From: Acidobacteriota bacterium
GTDB lineage: Bacteria; Acidobacteriota; Vicinamibacteria; Vicinamibacterales; UBA2999
Assembly: GCA_947482665.1 (NCBI GenBank)
Contig: CANKJK010000007.1
Span: 124,001-188,000 of the forward strand
Direction: 5' to 3'
Length of the DNA: 64,000 nucleotides
The notes under the pieces are model-generated. The model was not told the origin of the DNA. It was given only the letters and a program-made list of their open reading frames with translations, and made no database searches. A program made the translations under genes and the position numbers. Below are positions 47,416-58,072 of this stretch, in pieces; the stretch's first letter is position 1; each line of letters starts with the position of its first letter.

Positions 47416-48270
47416 CTAGGAACCGGCGCGACCGCCGGGCCACTTCAGGTCCAGCTGTTCGCCATGCTTCGGCGCTCGGGGGCCACGCAGCTGCGCGCGC
47501 ATCTGGCCGCTCGCCTTTGCCGGAAGCGTCCGGCGCGGCCGGCCCTTCCAGAGGCGGTAGAGGTCTTCGGCGCCGCTGTTCGGCTCGAGGTTCCGGTAGT
47601 CCGGACCGTCGTACTCCAGAAATTCGCACATTTCCCTGAGGCGGGAGTGCAGCCGGAACCCGACGCGGACCACCAGCGAGTTCAGATCGCCCTCGTCGGG
47701 GGTGTCTTCCCAGTTCGAGGTGAAGATCGTCGGTCGCCGTTCGTTGTACCGGGTGTTGACGATGAGGCTCATCGTCTCCTCCACCCAGTCCGTCATCCGC
47801 TCGGCCCCGAGGTCGTCCAGTACCAGCAGCTCCGCCTCCATCACCGGCCCGATCACATCGAGCTCGACGCGGTTGGAGGTGGAATCGTACGTGCTGCGGA
47901 TTTCCTTCAGGAGTTCGCGTGTGTCGTAGTACAGCGCCTTCGCGCCCGTCGCCTTGATGACCTGCCGAAGCACGGACACGGCGATGTGCGTCTTGCCGAT
48001 CCCGGGCGGGCCGATGAGCAGGAGCCCCTTCTCGCAGGCGGGAAAACTCTCGGCGAACTTCTTCGCCCGCTCGATGGCCTTCAGCAACCGTTCGTTCGGA
48101 TAGGTGACGAAGTTCTCGAGGTCGCAGCGCTGATATCGGGGCGGGATGCGGGCCTCGCGGAGACGCCGTTCGACCAGCGGGCCTCGGCGACAATCACAGC
48201 GCATGACACGGCTGACGCCTTCGGTCGTTACGGTCTTCCAACCGGAGTCGTCACACGCTGCGCAGGCCAC
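47416..48270 (-). CDS. DnaC/IstB-like AAA+ ATPase with N-terminal zinc-binding motif
   Basis: 284 residues. N-terminal CAACDDSGWK and MRCDCRR give a CxxC...CxC pattern that may bind zinc. The AAA+ core has Walker A LLIGPPGIGKTHIAVSVL, Walker B ELLVLDDLGAE and IFTSNW sensor segments typical of DnaC/DnaI loaders. A basic C-terminal tail of about 40 residues follows. It is probably a helicase-loader-type protein; no transposase is adjacent, so IstB is unlikely. GTG 48270 begins before the zinc motif; longer starts are possible. Confidence 0.75.
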   Translation of the reverse strand: MACAACDDSGWKTVTTEGVSRVMRCDCRRGPLVERRLREARIPPRYQRCDLENFVTYPNERLLKAIERAKKFAESFPACEKGLLLIGPPGIGKTHIAVSVLRQVIKATGAKALYYDTRELLKEIRSTYDSTSNRVELDVIGPVMEAELLVLDDLGAERMTDWVEETMSLIVNTRYNERRPTIFTSNWEDTPDEGDLNSLVVRVGFRLHSRLREMCEFLEYDGPDYRNLEPNSGAEDLYRLWKGRPRRTLPAKASGQMRAQLRGPRAPKHGEQLDLKWPGGRAGS

Positions 48271-48316
48271 GCGGAATGGTAACGCAGATCGCGCAACACA
48301 CGATCCGCGAACCGCG

Positions 48317-48724
48317 CTACAAATTTTTCTTGACGCCTTCGTGTCGCACGAGATCAGTCGGCGACGACTTGACGAGCGCAGTTGACAACCGCTGCTCCCA
48401 GTCATCCAGTCCGCGCGCCATTTCTTTTTTCACGTAATCCATGAACTCGTTGACTTCGCCCTGCATCGCTTCGATCTTGCGGCGCATGTTCAGGATGATT
48501 TCGACACCGGCGAGATTGACGCCGAGGTCGCGCGTGAGCGTGAGGATCGTCTCGAGCTGCTCGAGGTCCTCGTCCGTGTAGGTCCGCGTATTGCCGTCGG
48601 TTCGCGACGGCTTCAGCAATCCCTCGCGTTCATAGAGGCGGAGCGTCTGCGGATGGATGTTGTACTTCTCCGCCACGGCGCTGATCATGTAGTAGCCCTT
48701 GCCCGCTGCGCGCTTGGCCATCAT
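48317..48724 (-). CDS. hspR: HspR-type MerR-family heat-shock repressor
   Basis: About 135 residues. N-terminal winged helix YYMISAVAEKYNIHPQTL with RLYEREGLLKPSRT, the MerR-like DNA-binding part, followed by a coiled-coil region. It autoregulates dnaK-dnaJ-hspR operons by binding HAIR inverted repeats together with DnaK. The first ATG overlaps the dnaJ stop (ATGA); AGGAG fits the second ATG at 48721 better, so translation may start one codon later. No HAIR repeat was found upstream of dnaK. Confidence 0.88.
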   Translation of the reverse strand: MMAKRAAGKGYYMISAVAEKYNIHPQTLRLYEREGLLKPSRTDGNTRTYTDEDLEQLETILTLTRDLGVNLAGVEIILNMRRKIEAMQGEVNEFMDYVKKEMARGLDDWEQRLSTALVKSSPTDLVRHEGVKKNL

Positions 48725-49836
48725 GCTCCTGCCTTGCTGGCCGCGTCTGTACGCGGACCGCCAAGTCCTTCGCGGATGCTGGCGCCCTGGATGCGCCCCA
48801 GCTCACGGAGGAGTTCCTTCGAGCGTTCGTCGAGCACGGCCGGCAACATCAACCGCGCTTCCACGACCAGATCCCCTTGTGGCCCCCCGCGCGTTGAGGG
48901 CGCGCCGCGCCCACGCAGCCGGAACCGCTGCCCGGATTGCGTTCCAGGCGGAATCCGGAGCCGCACCGGGCCATCCAGCGCGTCAAATTCGATGCGCGCG
49001 CCCAGCGCAGCCTCGTGCACGGCCACCGGCAGCGACATGACCAGATCGTCCCCGTCACGTCGCACGGCCGGATGCGGTTCCACCTGCACGGTGATGTAGA
49101 GATCGCCAGGGTCGCCACCGTGCACACCGGCATGCCCACCGCCCGGCACGCGGACACGGTCCCCATCGGCTACGCCAGCCGGCAACCGGACGTGCGTGTT
49201 GTCCGTCCGTGTCTCGAGCCCCAGGCCACCGCAGGCCTCACACGCCCGCGGCGCCTGCTGCCCCGCACCGGCACACGCCGGGCACGTCCGCGAGAACACC
49301 ATGTGCCCCCGCATGGAGCGGACGGCGCCCGCGCCGTCGCACGTCAGACACGCCTGACCCGCCACGCGGAAGCGGCCTGCGCCGCTACATCGGCGGCACC
49401 TGTCGCGCCGGGTGACCGTCACAGTCCGCTCGGCCCCGCCCAGCGCCTCTTCGAACGGGAGCACGAGCGTCTGATGCAGGTCAGCCCCGCGCTCGGCCGG
49501 CATGGGCCGCCTCGCGTGTCGCTCGGTCAGCACCTCGGCCACCAGATCCCCGAAGGTGCCGCTGTGATCCGTACCCGCTGTCGTGAAGTCGAAGCCCTGG
49601 AAGCCGGAAGCCTGCGTCGCCTGGACCGGCTCGGTTCCGCCGCGATCGTAACGGCCACGCCGGTCAGGGTCGACCAGCGTTTCGTACGCCTCCAGGATCT
49701 CGCGAAACCGGTACTCGGCGGCGCGGTCACCCGGATTGATATCCGGGTGATACCGCCGGGCCAGCCTCCGATAGGCGCGCTTGATCTCCGCCTCGCTGGC
49801 TGCTGTCCCCACGCCGAGCAGTACGTAGAAGTCCAT
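48721..49836 (-). CDS. dnaJ: Chaperone DnaJ
   Basis: 371 residues. J-domain with RRYHPDINPGD (HPD motif, about 29-40), a Gly-containing linker, and a zinc domain with four CxxCxGxG repeats: CRRCSGAG, CLTCDGAG, CPACAGAG and CEACGGLG. The C-terminal substrate domain completes the type I layout. It starts 12 bp after the dnaK stop; grpE, often between them, is absent. Overlaps hspR by 4 bp. Confidence 0.94.
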   Translation of the reverse strand: MDFYVLLGVGTAASEAEIKRAYRRLARRYHPDINPGDRAAEYRFREILEAYETLVDPDRRGRYDRGGTEPVQATQASGFQGFDFTTAGTDHSGTFGDLVAEVLTERHARRPMPAERGADLHQTLVLPFEEALGGAERTVTVTRRDRCRRCSGAGRFRVAGQACLTCDGAGAVRSMRGHMVFSRTCPACAGAGQQAPRACEACGGLGLETRTDNTHVRLPAGVADGDRVRVPGGGHAGVHGGDPGDLYITVQVEPHPAVRRDGDDLVMSLPVAVHEAALGARIEFDALDGPVRLRIPPGTQSGQRFRLRGRGAPSTRGGPQGDLVVEARLMLPAVLDERSKELLRELGRIQGASIREGLGGPRTDAASKAGA

Positions 49837-49848
49837 GCGTGGTACGCG

Positions 49849-51762
<1,914 letters not shown>

Positions 51763-51768
51763 GACACC

Positions 51769-51797
51769 ATTATGAAATATGAGCGTCTCGTAGTCAA
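51769..51797 (-). promoter_or_regulatory. Promoter of dnaK-dnaJ-hspR
   Basis: On the minus strand TTGACT (51792-51797) and CATAAT (51769-51774) are separated by exactly 17 bp, each 5/6 to consensus. Six bases separate the -10 from the dnaK ATG, so transcription would begin at or near the A of the start codon. Confidence 0.6.
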
Positions 51798-51812
51798 CTA
51801 AGCAGCATTCTT

Positions 51813-51826
51813 CGGTCATCCGACCG
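51813..51826. repeat. Inverted repeat between the divergent dnaK and PBP promoters
   Basis: CGGTC-ATCC-GACCG, a perfect 5-bp inverted repeat centred between the two -10 boxes. Could be an operator shared by both directions; too short to be sure. Confidence 0.3.
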
Positions 51827-51830
51827 CCCG

Positions 51831-51836
51831 TATACT
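51831..51836 (+). promoter_or_regulatory. Candidate -10 box of the PBP gene
   Basis: TATACT ends 1 nt before the ATG at 51838. Transcription would start near 51843, so the GTG at 51844, in the same frame, would be the real (leaderless) start. Confidence 0.35.
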
Positions 51837-51837
51837 G

Positions 51838-54195
51838 ATGCCGGTGAAACCCCAGACGGAGCCGCCACCCCGACGGCCGCGATCGTTTGTCCGCTGGTTC
51901 TTGCTCGCGGGGCTCTTTCTTCTCACGGCGGCCCTCGGCCTGGCCACGGGCGCGCTGTACGCCTTCGCCGACGACCTCCCCGCCATCTCCGCCATCGACG
52001 ACTACCGGCCGGGTGCCATCACCCGGGTGCTGGCTGCGGACGGACAGGTGCTGGGCGACTTCGCCACCGAACGCCGCTATGCCATCGGGTACGACCAGGT
52101 GGCGCCGGCGCTGCGCAACGCCATCATTGCGACGGAGGACGCCGGCTTCGATCAACACGTCGGCCTGAGCGTGTCGCGCATCATCGTCACAGCCGCACGG
52201 GATGCGCTGAGCGGCAGCCGTGCCGGCGCCAGTACGCTCACCCAGCAGCTGGCGCGAGACCTGTTCCTGCGCGACTACCGGCGCAACGGCATCTTCGAGC
52301 GGTCCCTGGAGCGCAAGATCCGCGAAGTGCTCGTCGCCGTACAGCTCGAAAAGCGGTACACGAAGCGGGAAATCTTCACCCTCTACGCCAACCAGATCTA
52401 TTTCGGGCACGGCGCCTATGGCGTGGAGGCCGCCTCGCGCCTCTATTTCCGTAAGACCGCGAAGGACCTCGCCGTCGAAGAAGCTGCGCTCCTGGCCGCC
52501 ATCATCCAGTCGCCCGAGCGCCTGAGCCCCTATGTGAACCGGGCCCGCGCGCGCGAGCGCCGCAACTACGTGCTGCAGCGCATGGCGGAAGAGCACATGC
52601 TGCCCGTCGACGAGGCGGCACGCGCCTCCGCGCTGCCGGTCGTCACGCAGGGTCAGCCCGCCCAGGATCGCTCCGCCGCGCCCTATCTCGTGGAGGAAGT
52701 CCGCAAGGGACTTGAGGGGCAGTACGGCGCCGCGGCGATTTACGACGGCGGCCTCACCGTCCAGTCCACCATCGACGCCGGTCTGCAGGCGGTCGTCAAC
52801 CGGGCACTCGACCGTGGGTTGCGCGCACTCGACAAACGCCACTCCGCCTATCGAAAGCCCGCCCGCAATCTTGCCGCTGAGGGCCGGTCGCTGGAGAAGG
52901 TGAGCTTCGACCGCTGGGCGCTCCCCATCCACGAGGGCGACGTCGTGCCCGCCATCGTGATCGATGTCATCGAGGCGCGCGGCGCCAAGGCCGGAGCCCG
53001 CCTGCGCGTGGGGCCCACCGAGCTCTTCATGCCACCTGCCGCCTTTGCGTGGGCCCGGAAGTCCGCGGGTGACCTCTTCACACGCGGCGACGTGATCGAC
53101 GTCCGCGTCACCGCACTCACCGGCGGTGCCCCCTCGGCCGCCACCCTCGAACAGGCGCCCATCGTGGAGGGCGCGGTGCTGGCGATCGACAATCGAACGG
53201 GCCGCGTGCTGGCCATGGCGGGCGGCTTCAACTTCCTGCGCAGCCAGTTCAACCGGGCCATCCAGGCGCGCCGGCAGATGGGCTCGGCCTTCAAGCCGAT
53301 CGTGTACGCCACCGCCATCGATCACGGCGCGACCCCGCTCACGCAGTTCCTCGACCAACCGGTCTCCTACGAAGCCGGCCCCAACCAGCCTCCCTACGAG
53401 CCGCTGAACTACGACCGCAAGTTTGAGGGACCGGTCACGCTGCGCCGCGCACTCGAACAGTCGCGCAACATCCCGGCCGTGAAGGCGATGATCGACGCCG
53501 GGCCCGCGCACGTCGTCGAGTACGCGAAGCGTTTCGGCTTCTCGTTCGCCAACACGTCGCAGCCCTATCTCTCGCTCGCCCTGGGCGCCGCCGAGGCCAC
53601 GCTGGTGGAAGTGACCAGCGCCTACTCCGCCTTCCCGAACCAGGGCGTGCGCATGGCCCCGTACTTCGTGGCCGGCGTCCGCGACCGCGACGGAAACATC
53701 CTCGAAGAACACCACGCCTCTCCGCAGGAAGCCATCAGCGCCAGCACCGCGTACGTGATGACGAACCTGCTGCGCGGCGTCGTGCTCCGCGGCACCGCCG
53801 CATCAGCCGCGCCGCTCAACTGGCCGCTTGGGGGCAAGACCGGCACGATGGACGAATACACCGACGCGTGGTTCATCGGCTTCGACCCGAACATCACCAT
53901 CGGCGTGTGGATTGGACACGACGAGAAGAAGCCGCTCGGCCGGAACGAAACCGGCGCGCAGGCCGCGCTGCCCGTCTGGATCGAGGCCATGCGGTGGGTG
54001 ATCGCCAACCGGCGCGACCAGAGCCATCGGCCATCCTTCGAGATTCCGCCCGGTGTGGACCTCGCGCGGCTCCCCTCGGGTGAGGTGGAGGCCTTCCTCT
54101 CAGGCTCCGTGCCCGAGGGCCTGCCACTCGTCAGCGTGGAAGACGCCCTCGCCGCGCAAGCCGCCGAGCGCCCGTCTCCCCCACCCGCGCACTAG
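51838..54195 (+). CDS. Class A penicillin-binding protein (PBP1A family)
   Basis: 785 residues as ATG; 783 if GTG 51844 is used. Cytosolic Pro-rich tip, one membrane helix (about 19-41), glycosyltransferase domain with [13 protein letters not shown] (catalytic Glu) and [16 protein letters not shown]. The transpeptidase domain has [12 protein letters not shown] (SxxK serine), the [12 protein letters not shown] SxN motif and [10 protein letters not shown] (KTG). It builds and cross-links peptidoglycan. Divergent from dnaK across a 75-bp shared promoter region. Confidence 0.94.
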   Translation: MPVKPQTEPPPRRPRSFVRWFLLAGLFLLTAALGLATGALYAFADDLPAISAIDDYRPGAITRVLAADGQVLGDFATERRYAIGYDQVAPALRNAIIATEDAGFDQHVGLSVSRIIVTAARDALSGSRAGASTLTQQLARDLFLRDYRRNGIFERSLERKIREVLVAVQLEKRYTKREIFTLYANQIYFGHGAYGVEAASRLYFRKTAKDLAVEEAALLAAIIQSPERLSPYVNRARARERRNYVLQRMAEEHMLPVDEAARASALPVVTQGQPAQDRSAAPYLVEEVRKGLEGQYGAAAIYDGGLTVQSTIDAGLQAVVNRALDRGLRALDKRHSAYRKPARNLAAEGRSLEKVSFDRWALPIHEGDVVPAIVIDVIEARGAKAGARLRVGPTELFMPPAAFAWARKSAGDLFTRGDVIDVRVTALTGGAPSAATLEQAPIVEGAVLAIDNRTGRVLAMAGGFNFLRSQFNRAIQARRQMGSAFKPIVYATAIDHGATPLTQFLDQPVSYEAGPNQPPYEPLNYDRKFEGPVTLRRALEQSRNIPAVKAMIDAGPAHVVEYAKRFGFSFANTSQPYLSLALGAAEATLVEVTSAYSAFPNQGVRMAPYFVAGVRDRDGNILEEHHASPQEAISASTAYVMTNLLRGVVLRGTAASAAPLNWPLGGKTGTMDEYTDAWFIGFDPNITIGVWIGHDEKKPLGRNETGAQAALPVWIEAMRWVIANRRDQSHRPSFEIPPGVDLARLPSGEVEAFLSGSVPEGLPLVSVEDALAAQAAERPSPPPAH

Positions 54196-54230
54196 CGCGG
54201 CACCAGTAGGCTCACTCGCCTCGCGCCGCA

Positions 54231-54247
54231 CTCCGGCAGCCCCGGAG
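54231..54247. terminator. Hairpin in the convergent PBP / M1 peptidase gap
   Basis: CTCCGG-CAGCC-CCGGAG lies in the 87-bp gap between two convergent genes. It could end transcripts from both sides; no T-run is present. Confidence 0.3.
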
Positions 54248-54282
54248 ACATTCGGCCACTGGGGCGCCGCGGCGAACCGCCC

Positions 54283-55938
54283 TCAGTGCGTGTCGACGTT
54301 CACGTAGAAGAGATCCGTCGCCACCGCGAAGCTCTCCTTCGTCAGCGGCGTCTGCAGCGTTTGCCACGTAGTCCGCGGCTGCACGCGTTCCCACGCATCC
54401 TTCCGGCCCACCAGGACCGGCATGTCGAAGGCGGGCTCATCCGCCTTCCAGCGATAGCGCACCGCGCCAGGCGTATCGAAAGCCAGTTCCAGCGTCGGCA
54501 GCGCCGCGTGGCGCAGATACTGGTTGAAGATCGGCGTGAGGTCGCGCTGCGTCTCACGGTTGAAGTAGCCCACCACATCCTCCGTCAGGATGTTGCGATA
54601 GCGGAAGGTGGCGAAGTAGCCCCGCAGCAGGCGGAACCAGGCGTCGTCATCCCCCACCACGGACCGCAGCGTGTTCAGGAAGAGTGAGCCCTTGAAGTAC
54701 TGATCGTCCGTCGGCGGCGACTGGTGCACCCCGCGCGGCTGGAGGATGGGCTGCGTGTTCTTGACTTTGGCTTTGTAGCCATTCGTGTAGGCCAGCATGT
54801 CGGCCTTGCCCCAGCGGTGCTCCACGTAGAGGCTCTCGAGATAGGTGCCCCACGATTCGTGGAGCCACATATCGGCCACATCCGCGGCCGACACCGCATT
54901 GCCGAAGTATTCGTGCGCGCTCTCGTGGACGATGATGAAGTCGAAGCGCGGACTGATGCCCACGCCGGTGAAATCCCGCTGGCGGTAGCCGTTCGCAAAG
55001 CCATTCCCATAGGCCACCGCGCTCTGGTGCTCCATGCCCGCATAGGGCACCTGGATCAGCTTGTAGCCATCACGCGGGAATGGATACGGCCCGATGAAGC
55101 GCTCGAAGGCCGCCAGCATCTCCGGCACCTGCGCGAACTGCACCCGTGCCCGCGCCTGGTCTTCCGGCAGCGTGAAAAAGTCCAGCGGCAGATCCTTGTA
55201 GCGCTCCTGATACTGCACATAGCGCCCAATGTTCAGCGCCACGCCGTAGTTGTTGATCGGATAGTGCACCTTCCAGTTCCAGCGCGTGTAGCCACCGGGC
55301 AGGTCCTCCTTCCCCTCGAAGTGGCCGTTGGAAACCGCCACCAGCGGCGACGGCACCTCCACCGCAATCGACATCCACTCCACTTCGTCTTTCCACTGGT
55401 CCTTGTTGGGCCACCAGAGCGCCGCGCCTTCGTCTTCGCACGCCGTAAAGATCCACGGCGCGCCCGTCGGGTCCTTGTCGAAGACAAACCCGCCGAAGCG
55501 ACCCGTCTGCAGTGGTGCGCCTGAATAGGCCACGTCGATCGCGTAGACCCGCCCCTTCTTGAACGCGCGCTTCCCGCTCACCAGGATGCGGTTCTCGTCG
55601 CGCACATAGGTCAGCGGGCGCCCGTCCATCGTGATGGCGTCGATGGCCAGGTTTGCGTAGAGCTCAAGCTGAATGCGCGCGCCCTCGGCCAGCATGCGGA
55701 ACCGAATCCGGTTCGCGCCGCGGATGGTGCGCGCCACCGGGTCCACCCGGACGGTCAGTTCATAGGAGAGGAGATCGTTGTTCGCCCGCCCGGGACTATA
55801 GGCCCCGCGCAGCGCGCCGCTCCAGACCGGCGGCTTGTTGCCAGGGTCCGCCGGGCGCTGCTGGGCGAGGAGGAGGGAGGGGCTCAGGAGCGCGACGCAG
55901 AGGAGCGTCCACAACGCCCACGGGCAGGCACGGCGCAT
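54283..55938 (-). CDS. M1-family zinc metallopeptidase, secreted
   Basis: 551 residues. Signal peptide to about residue 25 (ending LLLAQ), aminopeptidase N-type N-domain, and catalytic IIVHESAHEYFGNAVSAAD with HExxH plus the downstream Glu ligand in MWLHESWGTYLES. The substrate-binding GAMEN motif is replaced by AGMEHQS. The protein lacks the long C-terminal helical domain of PepN, resembling the shorter leukotriene A4 hydrolase-like bacterial forms. Probably periplasmic peptide trimming. Confidence 0.88.
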   Translation of the reverse strand: MRRACPWALWTLLCVALLSPSLLLAQQRPADPGNKPPVWSGALRGAYSPGRANNDLLSYELTVRVDPVARTIRGANRIRFRMLAEGARIQLELYANLAIDAITMDGRPLTYVRDENRILVSGKRAFKKGRVYAIDVAYSGAPLQTGRFGGFVFDKDPTGAPWIFTACEDEGAALWWPNKDQWKDEVEWMSIAVEVPSPLVAVSNGHFEGKEDLPGGYTRWNWKVHYPINNYGVALNIGRYVQYQERYKDLPLDFFTLPEDQARARVQFAQVPEMLAAFERFIGPYPFPRDGYKLIQVPYAGMEHQSAVAYGNGFANGYRQRDFTGVGISPRFDFIIVHESAHEYFGNAVSAADVADMWLHESWGTYLESLYVEHRWGKADMLAYTNGYKAKVKNTQPILQPRGVHQSPPTDDQYFKGSLFLNTLRSVVGDDDAWFRLLRGYFATFRYRNILTEDVVGYFNRETQRDLTPIFNQYLRHAALPTLELAFDTPGAVRYRWKADEPAFDMPVLVGRKDAWERVQPRTTWQTLQTPLTKESFAVATDLFYVNVDTH

Positions 55939-55981
55939 CGACCGATGCTACCGCGACAGGTGGCCGGGCGACGCTGCGCGG

Positions 55982-56407
55982 CTACTTCCCCGCTTCAACG
56001 TGGGCGCGAAAGCGCTCGAGGATGGCCTGCCAACCCTGCCGCTGCATTTCCGCGGAGTTCACGTCCTCCGCATCAAACGCCTCAACCACCTTGATGCCGC
56101 CATCCGCCGGCTCAAAGGTGACCGACACCGTGCGCCCATCCCCGAGGACGTAGTCAATCCGCTTCCCGTGCTCGACGTGGGTGTAGGTGCCCCCGAAGTC
56201 GAACCCGAAGCTGCCGTCCCTGGCTTCCATGCGGTAGGAGAACGTGCCGCCCACGCGAAGGTCGTTCGTGCTTCTGGGGGTGTGCCAGTCGTCGCTGGCG
56301 GCATTCCACTGGTTGATGTCGTCCGGCGTGGTCCAGGCCGCCCAGACCCTATCGATGGTCGACTTAACGGTTGTCTCAATGACGATCTTCAGGATGCGTA
56401 TCTCCAA
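55982..56407 (-). CDS. SRPBCC/AHSA1-domain protein
   Basis: About 141 residues. The START-like fold shows KIVIETTVKSTIDRVWAAW near the N-terminus, GGTFSYRMEARDGSFGFDFG, and the C-terminal GWQAILERFRAHVEAG helix of Activator-of-Hsp90-homology 1-like proteins. Small-molecule binding is likely; role unknown. No ATG fits: TTG 56407 or CTG 56392 (GGAG 9 nt upstream of the latter) are the candidates. The gap to 56580 shows no gene. Confidence 0.75.
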   Translation of the reverse strand: MEIRILKIVIETTVKSTIDRVWAAWTTPDDINQWNAASDDWHTPRSTNDLRVGGTFSYRMEARDGSFGFDFGGTYTHVEHGKRIDYVLGDGRTVSVTFEPADGGIKVVEAFDAEDVNSAEMQRQGWQAILERFRAHVEAGK

Positions 56408-56579
56408 TGGCGTCCTCGTTCCAATGGGCGACTGGGAGCGCGGCGCAGAGGAGCGCCAGGCGGGCCGCCGCGAAACGACCAATGCTACCGCCACAGCCGT
56501 TCGCTCATCACGCGGTCCGACCCTGGCCTTGCCAGCCGTGTTTCGGGAGCCTCGCAGCCCTCCACACTGCGCGCCGAGA

Positions 56580-56972
56580 CTACTGCCTCAAGGAGCCGCC
56601 CTCCAGCACCAAGTAGGCCCAGCCTGCGATGACCATCGAGAGAAACAAAGCGGATACTGCGATGAACATGTAGAAGGGGCCGACGCTTATCGGTCGGCTA
56701 CCTGTGAGGGCCCCTAGTCGGGCGAAGTCACGGGCGAACCGCCGGGCGTGGGCAACTCCATAGAGCAATGGAACGACGACACTTAAACTAGAACCGAGTC
56801 CGGCGTAGGCGAAGATTCGCCCACCGTGTGGACTGTCCACGGCGAACTTCAGCAGGGCGCCTGCGATCGCGAGAAACAGCGCGATGCCCTTCAGATAACA
56901 GTCGAGGTAGAACTTGTAGAGGCCTACTTGAAGTTCCAGCTCCAGACGGGCTGGTGTCGGCGGTGTGTCCAT
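56580..56972 (-). CDS. Small membrane protein of the low-GC accessory segment
   Basis: 130 residues with about four hydrophobic helices (about 28-45, 50-70, 95-112, 113-125) and a short polar N-terminus. No known motif. It starts soon after a GTTAGGG box, as the first gene of an integron cassette would, although that site is poorly formed. I do not recognise the family. Membrane proteins of this size occur in cassettes and in defence loci, but nothing here proves a role. Confidence 0.65.
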   Translation of the reverse strand: MDTPPTPARLELELQVGLYKFYLDCYLKGIALFLAIAGALLKFAVDSPHGGRIFAYAGLGSSLSVVVPLLYGVAHARRFARDFARLGALTGSRPISVGPFYMFIAVSALFLSMVIAGWAYLVLEGGSLRQ

Positions 56973-57078
56973 CTACTGCCCCTTCTCGCAATCCATCCTG
57001 CGCGATCCCTGCGCCGCCCTAACGGTAGTGCTCGCCAGGGACAGCGCGTATCGCGCGACCCGCGGAAACCGGAGTGGC

Positions 57079-57966
57079 CTAAGACCCTCCTGAAGCCAGT
57101 TGCTGCTCTTCCCATGCCTTATACGTAAGGCCCTGCCCCTTCACCTTCCAATGGGCGCGACCGTTCAGGCCCGTACCGCTCACCACAGATGCGGCAGCCG
57201 AGGGCGAGTCGAAAGCGTAATCCTGTTCGAAACGAAGAAGCTGCACATTGCCTGCGACAGGCACGAGCACAGCGTTGTCCCGCAGCGCCTGGCGTGTCCG
57301 ACGGCCGGCGTCATTGAGGGACGGGACCTCGGTCACTCGTGCGGTTGAGCCCCGTTGCACAATGAAACTGCCGTCGCGGACCATGCACTCTGCCCGACAG
57401 CCCTCCCACCTCAGTTCCAGCACGAGATCGCCTGTCTTGGCTCCAGCACTCTTTGACGGTGCGGTCGACATGAACACGTCCGCGCCGAGCGTTGGTAGCA
57501 GCAGGCGCACGTGTTCGAGGAATGCCTCCATGTCTGCTACGTCTGCTTCTGGCAAGATGCCGCCGAACGGTTCGTTCAAGTTCTTGATCTCGACGCGCTT
57601 GGCGGCTGACACATCCCTTACGAGCGCTGCCTCAAGCCATCGGACATGGGCCTTGGTAAGGTTGTCGTCCTTCGAAATGAAGATCGCCACCCAGGTCCAA
57701 AAGTCCTTCGAGTCATCGTGGCTGCGGAGGCGAGCCCAGACGTCGTCACCTTCCCCCACGTAGATGGCCAGCCCGGACGCTGAGAGGTCGGACGGCCCCA
57801 GCAGAATGTAGACGCCCGTGCGGCGAACCTCTTTCCGTTGACTGAGTCGCGAGAGCTCGGTACGCGGCGACACAAGCGCGATGCCCGTCCAGTTACCGAC
57901 TTCAGCCGAACGCATTCCTTGAGGCACGCCGTCCACGAGAAAGATGCGTATAGACTTCCCGGCCAT
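57079..57966 (-). CDS. GIY-YIG nuclease family protein with DUF4357 C-terminal region
   Basis: 295 residues. An N-terminal preamble (1 to about 45) precedes a GIY-YIG-type core: RRTGVYILLG (GVY in place of GIY), LAIYVGEGDDVWARLRSH (YVG) and KAHVRWLEAALVRD, whose Glu is the likely metal ligand. The C-terminus (about 185-295) matches DUF4357, ending GLTYKAWEEQQLASGG. The catalytic Arg and Glu pattern seems intact. Its cellular target is unknown; such proteins turn up near restriction or defence genes. The preceding attC-like site lies 37 bp before its start. Confidence 0.78.
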   Translation of the reverse strand: MAGKSIRIFLVDGVPQGMRSAEVGNWTGIALVSPRTELSRLSQRKEVRRTGVYILLGPSDLSASGLAIYVGEGDDVWARLRSHDDSKDFWTWVAIFISKDDNLTKAHVRWLEAALVRDVSAAKRVEIKNLNEPFGGILPEADVADMEAFLEHVRLLLPTLGADVFMSTAPSKSAGAKTGDLVLELRWEGCRAECMVRDGSFIVQRGSTARVTEVPSLNDAGRRTRQALRDNAVLVPVAGNVQLLRFEQDYAFDSPSAAASVVSGTGLNGRAHWKVKGQGLTYKAWEEQQLASGGS

Positions 57967-58002
57967 CAGTCGATTCCTCTTGTTCTACGGGACGTGTCGT
58001 CC

Positions 58003-58072
58003 GCCCGACGTCGGGCATCAGCCGCGGCGCGCTCGATCGCGCTCGCGCCGTCGGCTGCATGCCGTGTTAGCC
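58003..58072 (-). other. attC-like integron recombination site
   Basis: Read on the minus strand: GGCTAAC (R'' box, 6/7), then arms GGCATGCAGCCGACGGCGCG and CGCGCCGCGGCTGATGCC. These pair fully except for two single extra bases (G and A), the extrahelical-base hallmark of attC, with a 12-nt loop at 58032-58043. A 3' GTCGGGC box (6/7 to GTTRRRY) follows. The stop TAA of the DUF4062 gene lies inside GCTAAC, as is common in cassettes. The 3' box is slightly degenerate, so recombination activity is uncertain. Confidence 0.75.

Noticed and set aside
51763-51837. HspR HAIR operator upstream of dnaK
   Set aside because: No CTTGAGT-N7-ACTCAAG-like inverted repeat was found.
57017-57085. Second attC site after the GIY-YIG gene
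   Set aside because: A GTTAGGG box and a central hairpin exist, but the arms do not pair well and the 5' box is not recognisable; kept only as a comment.
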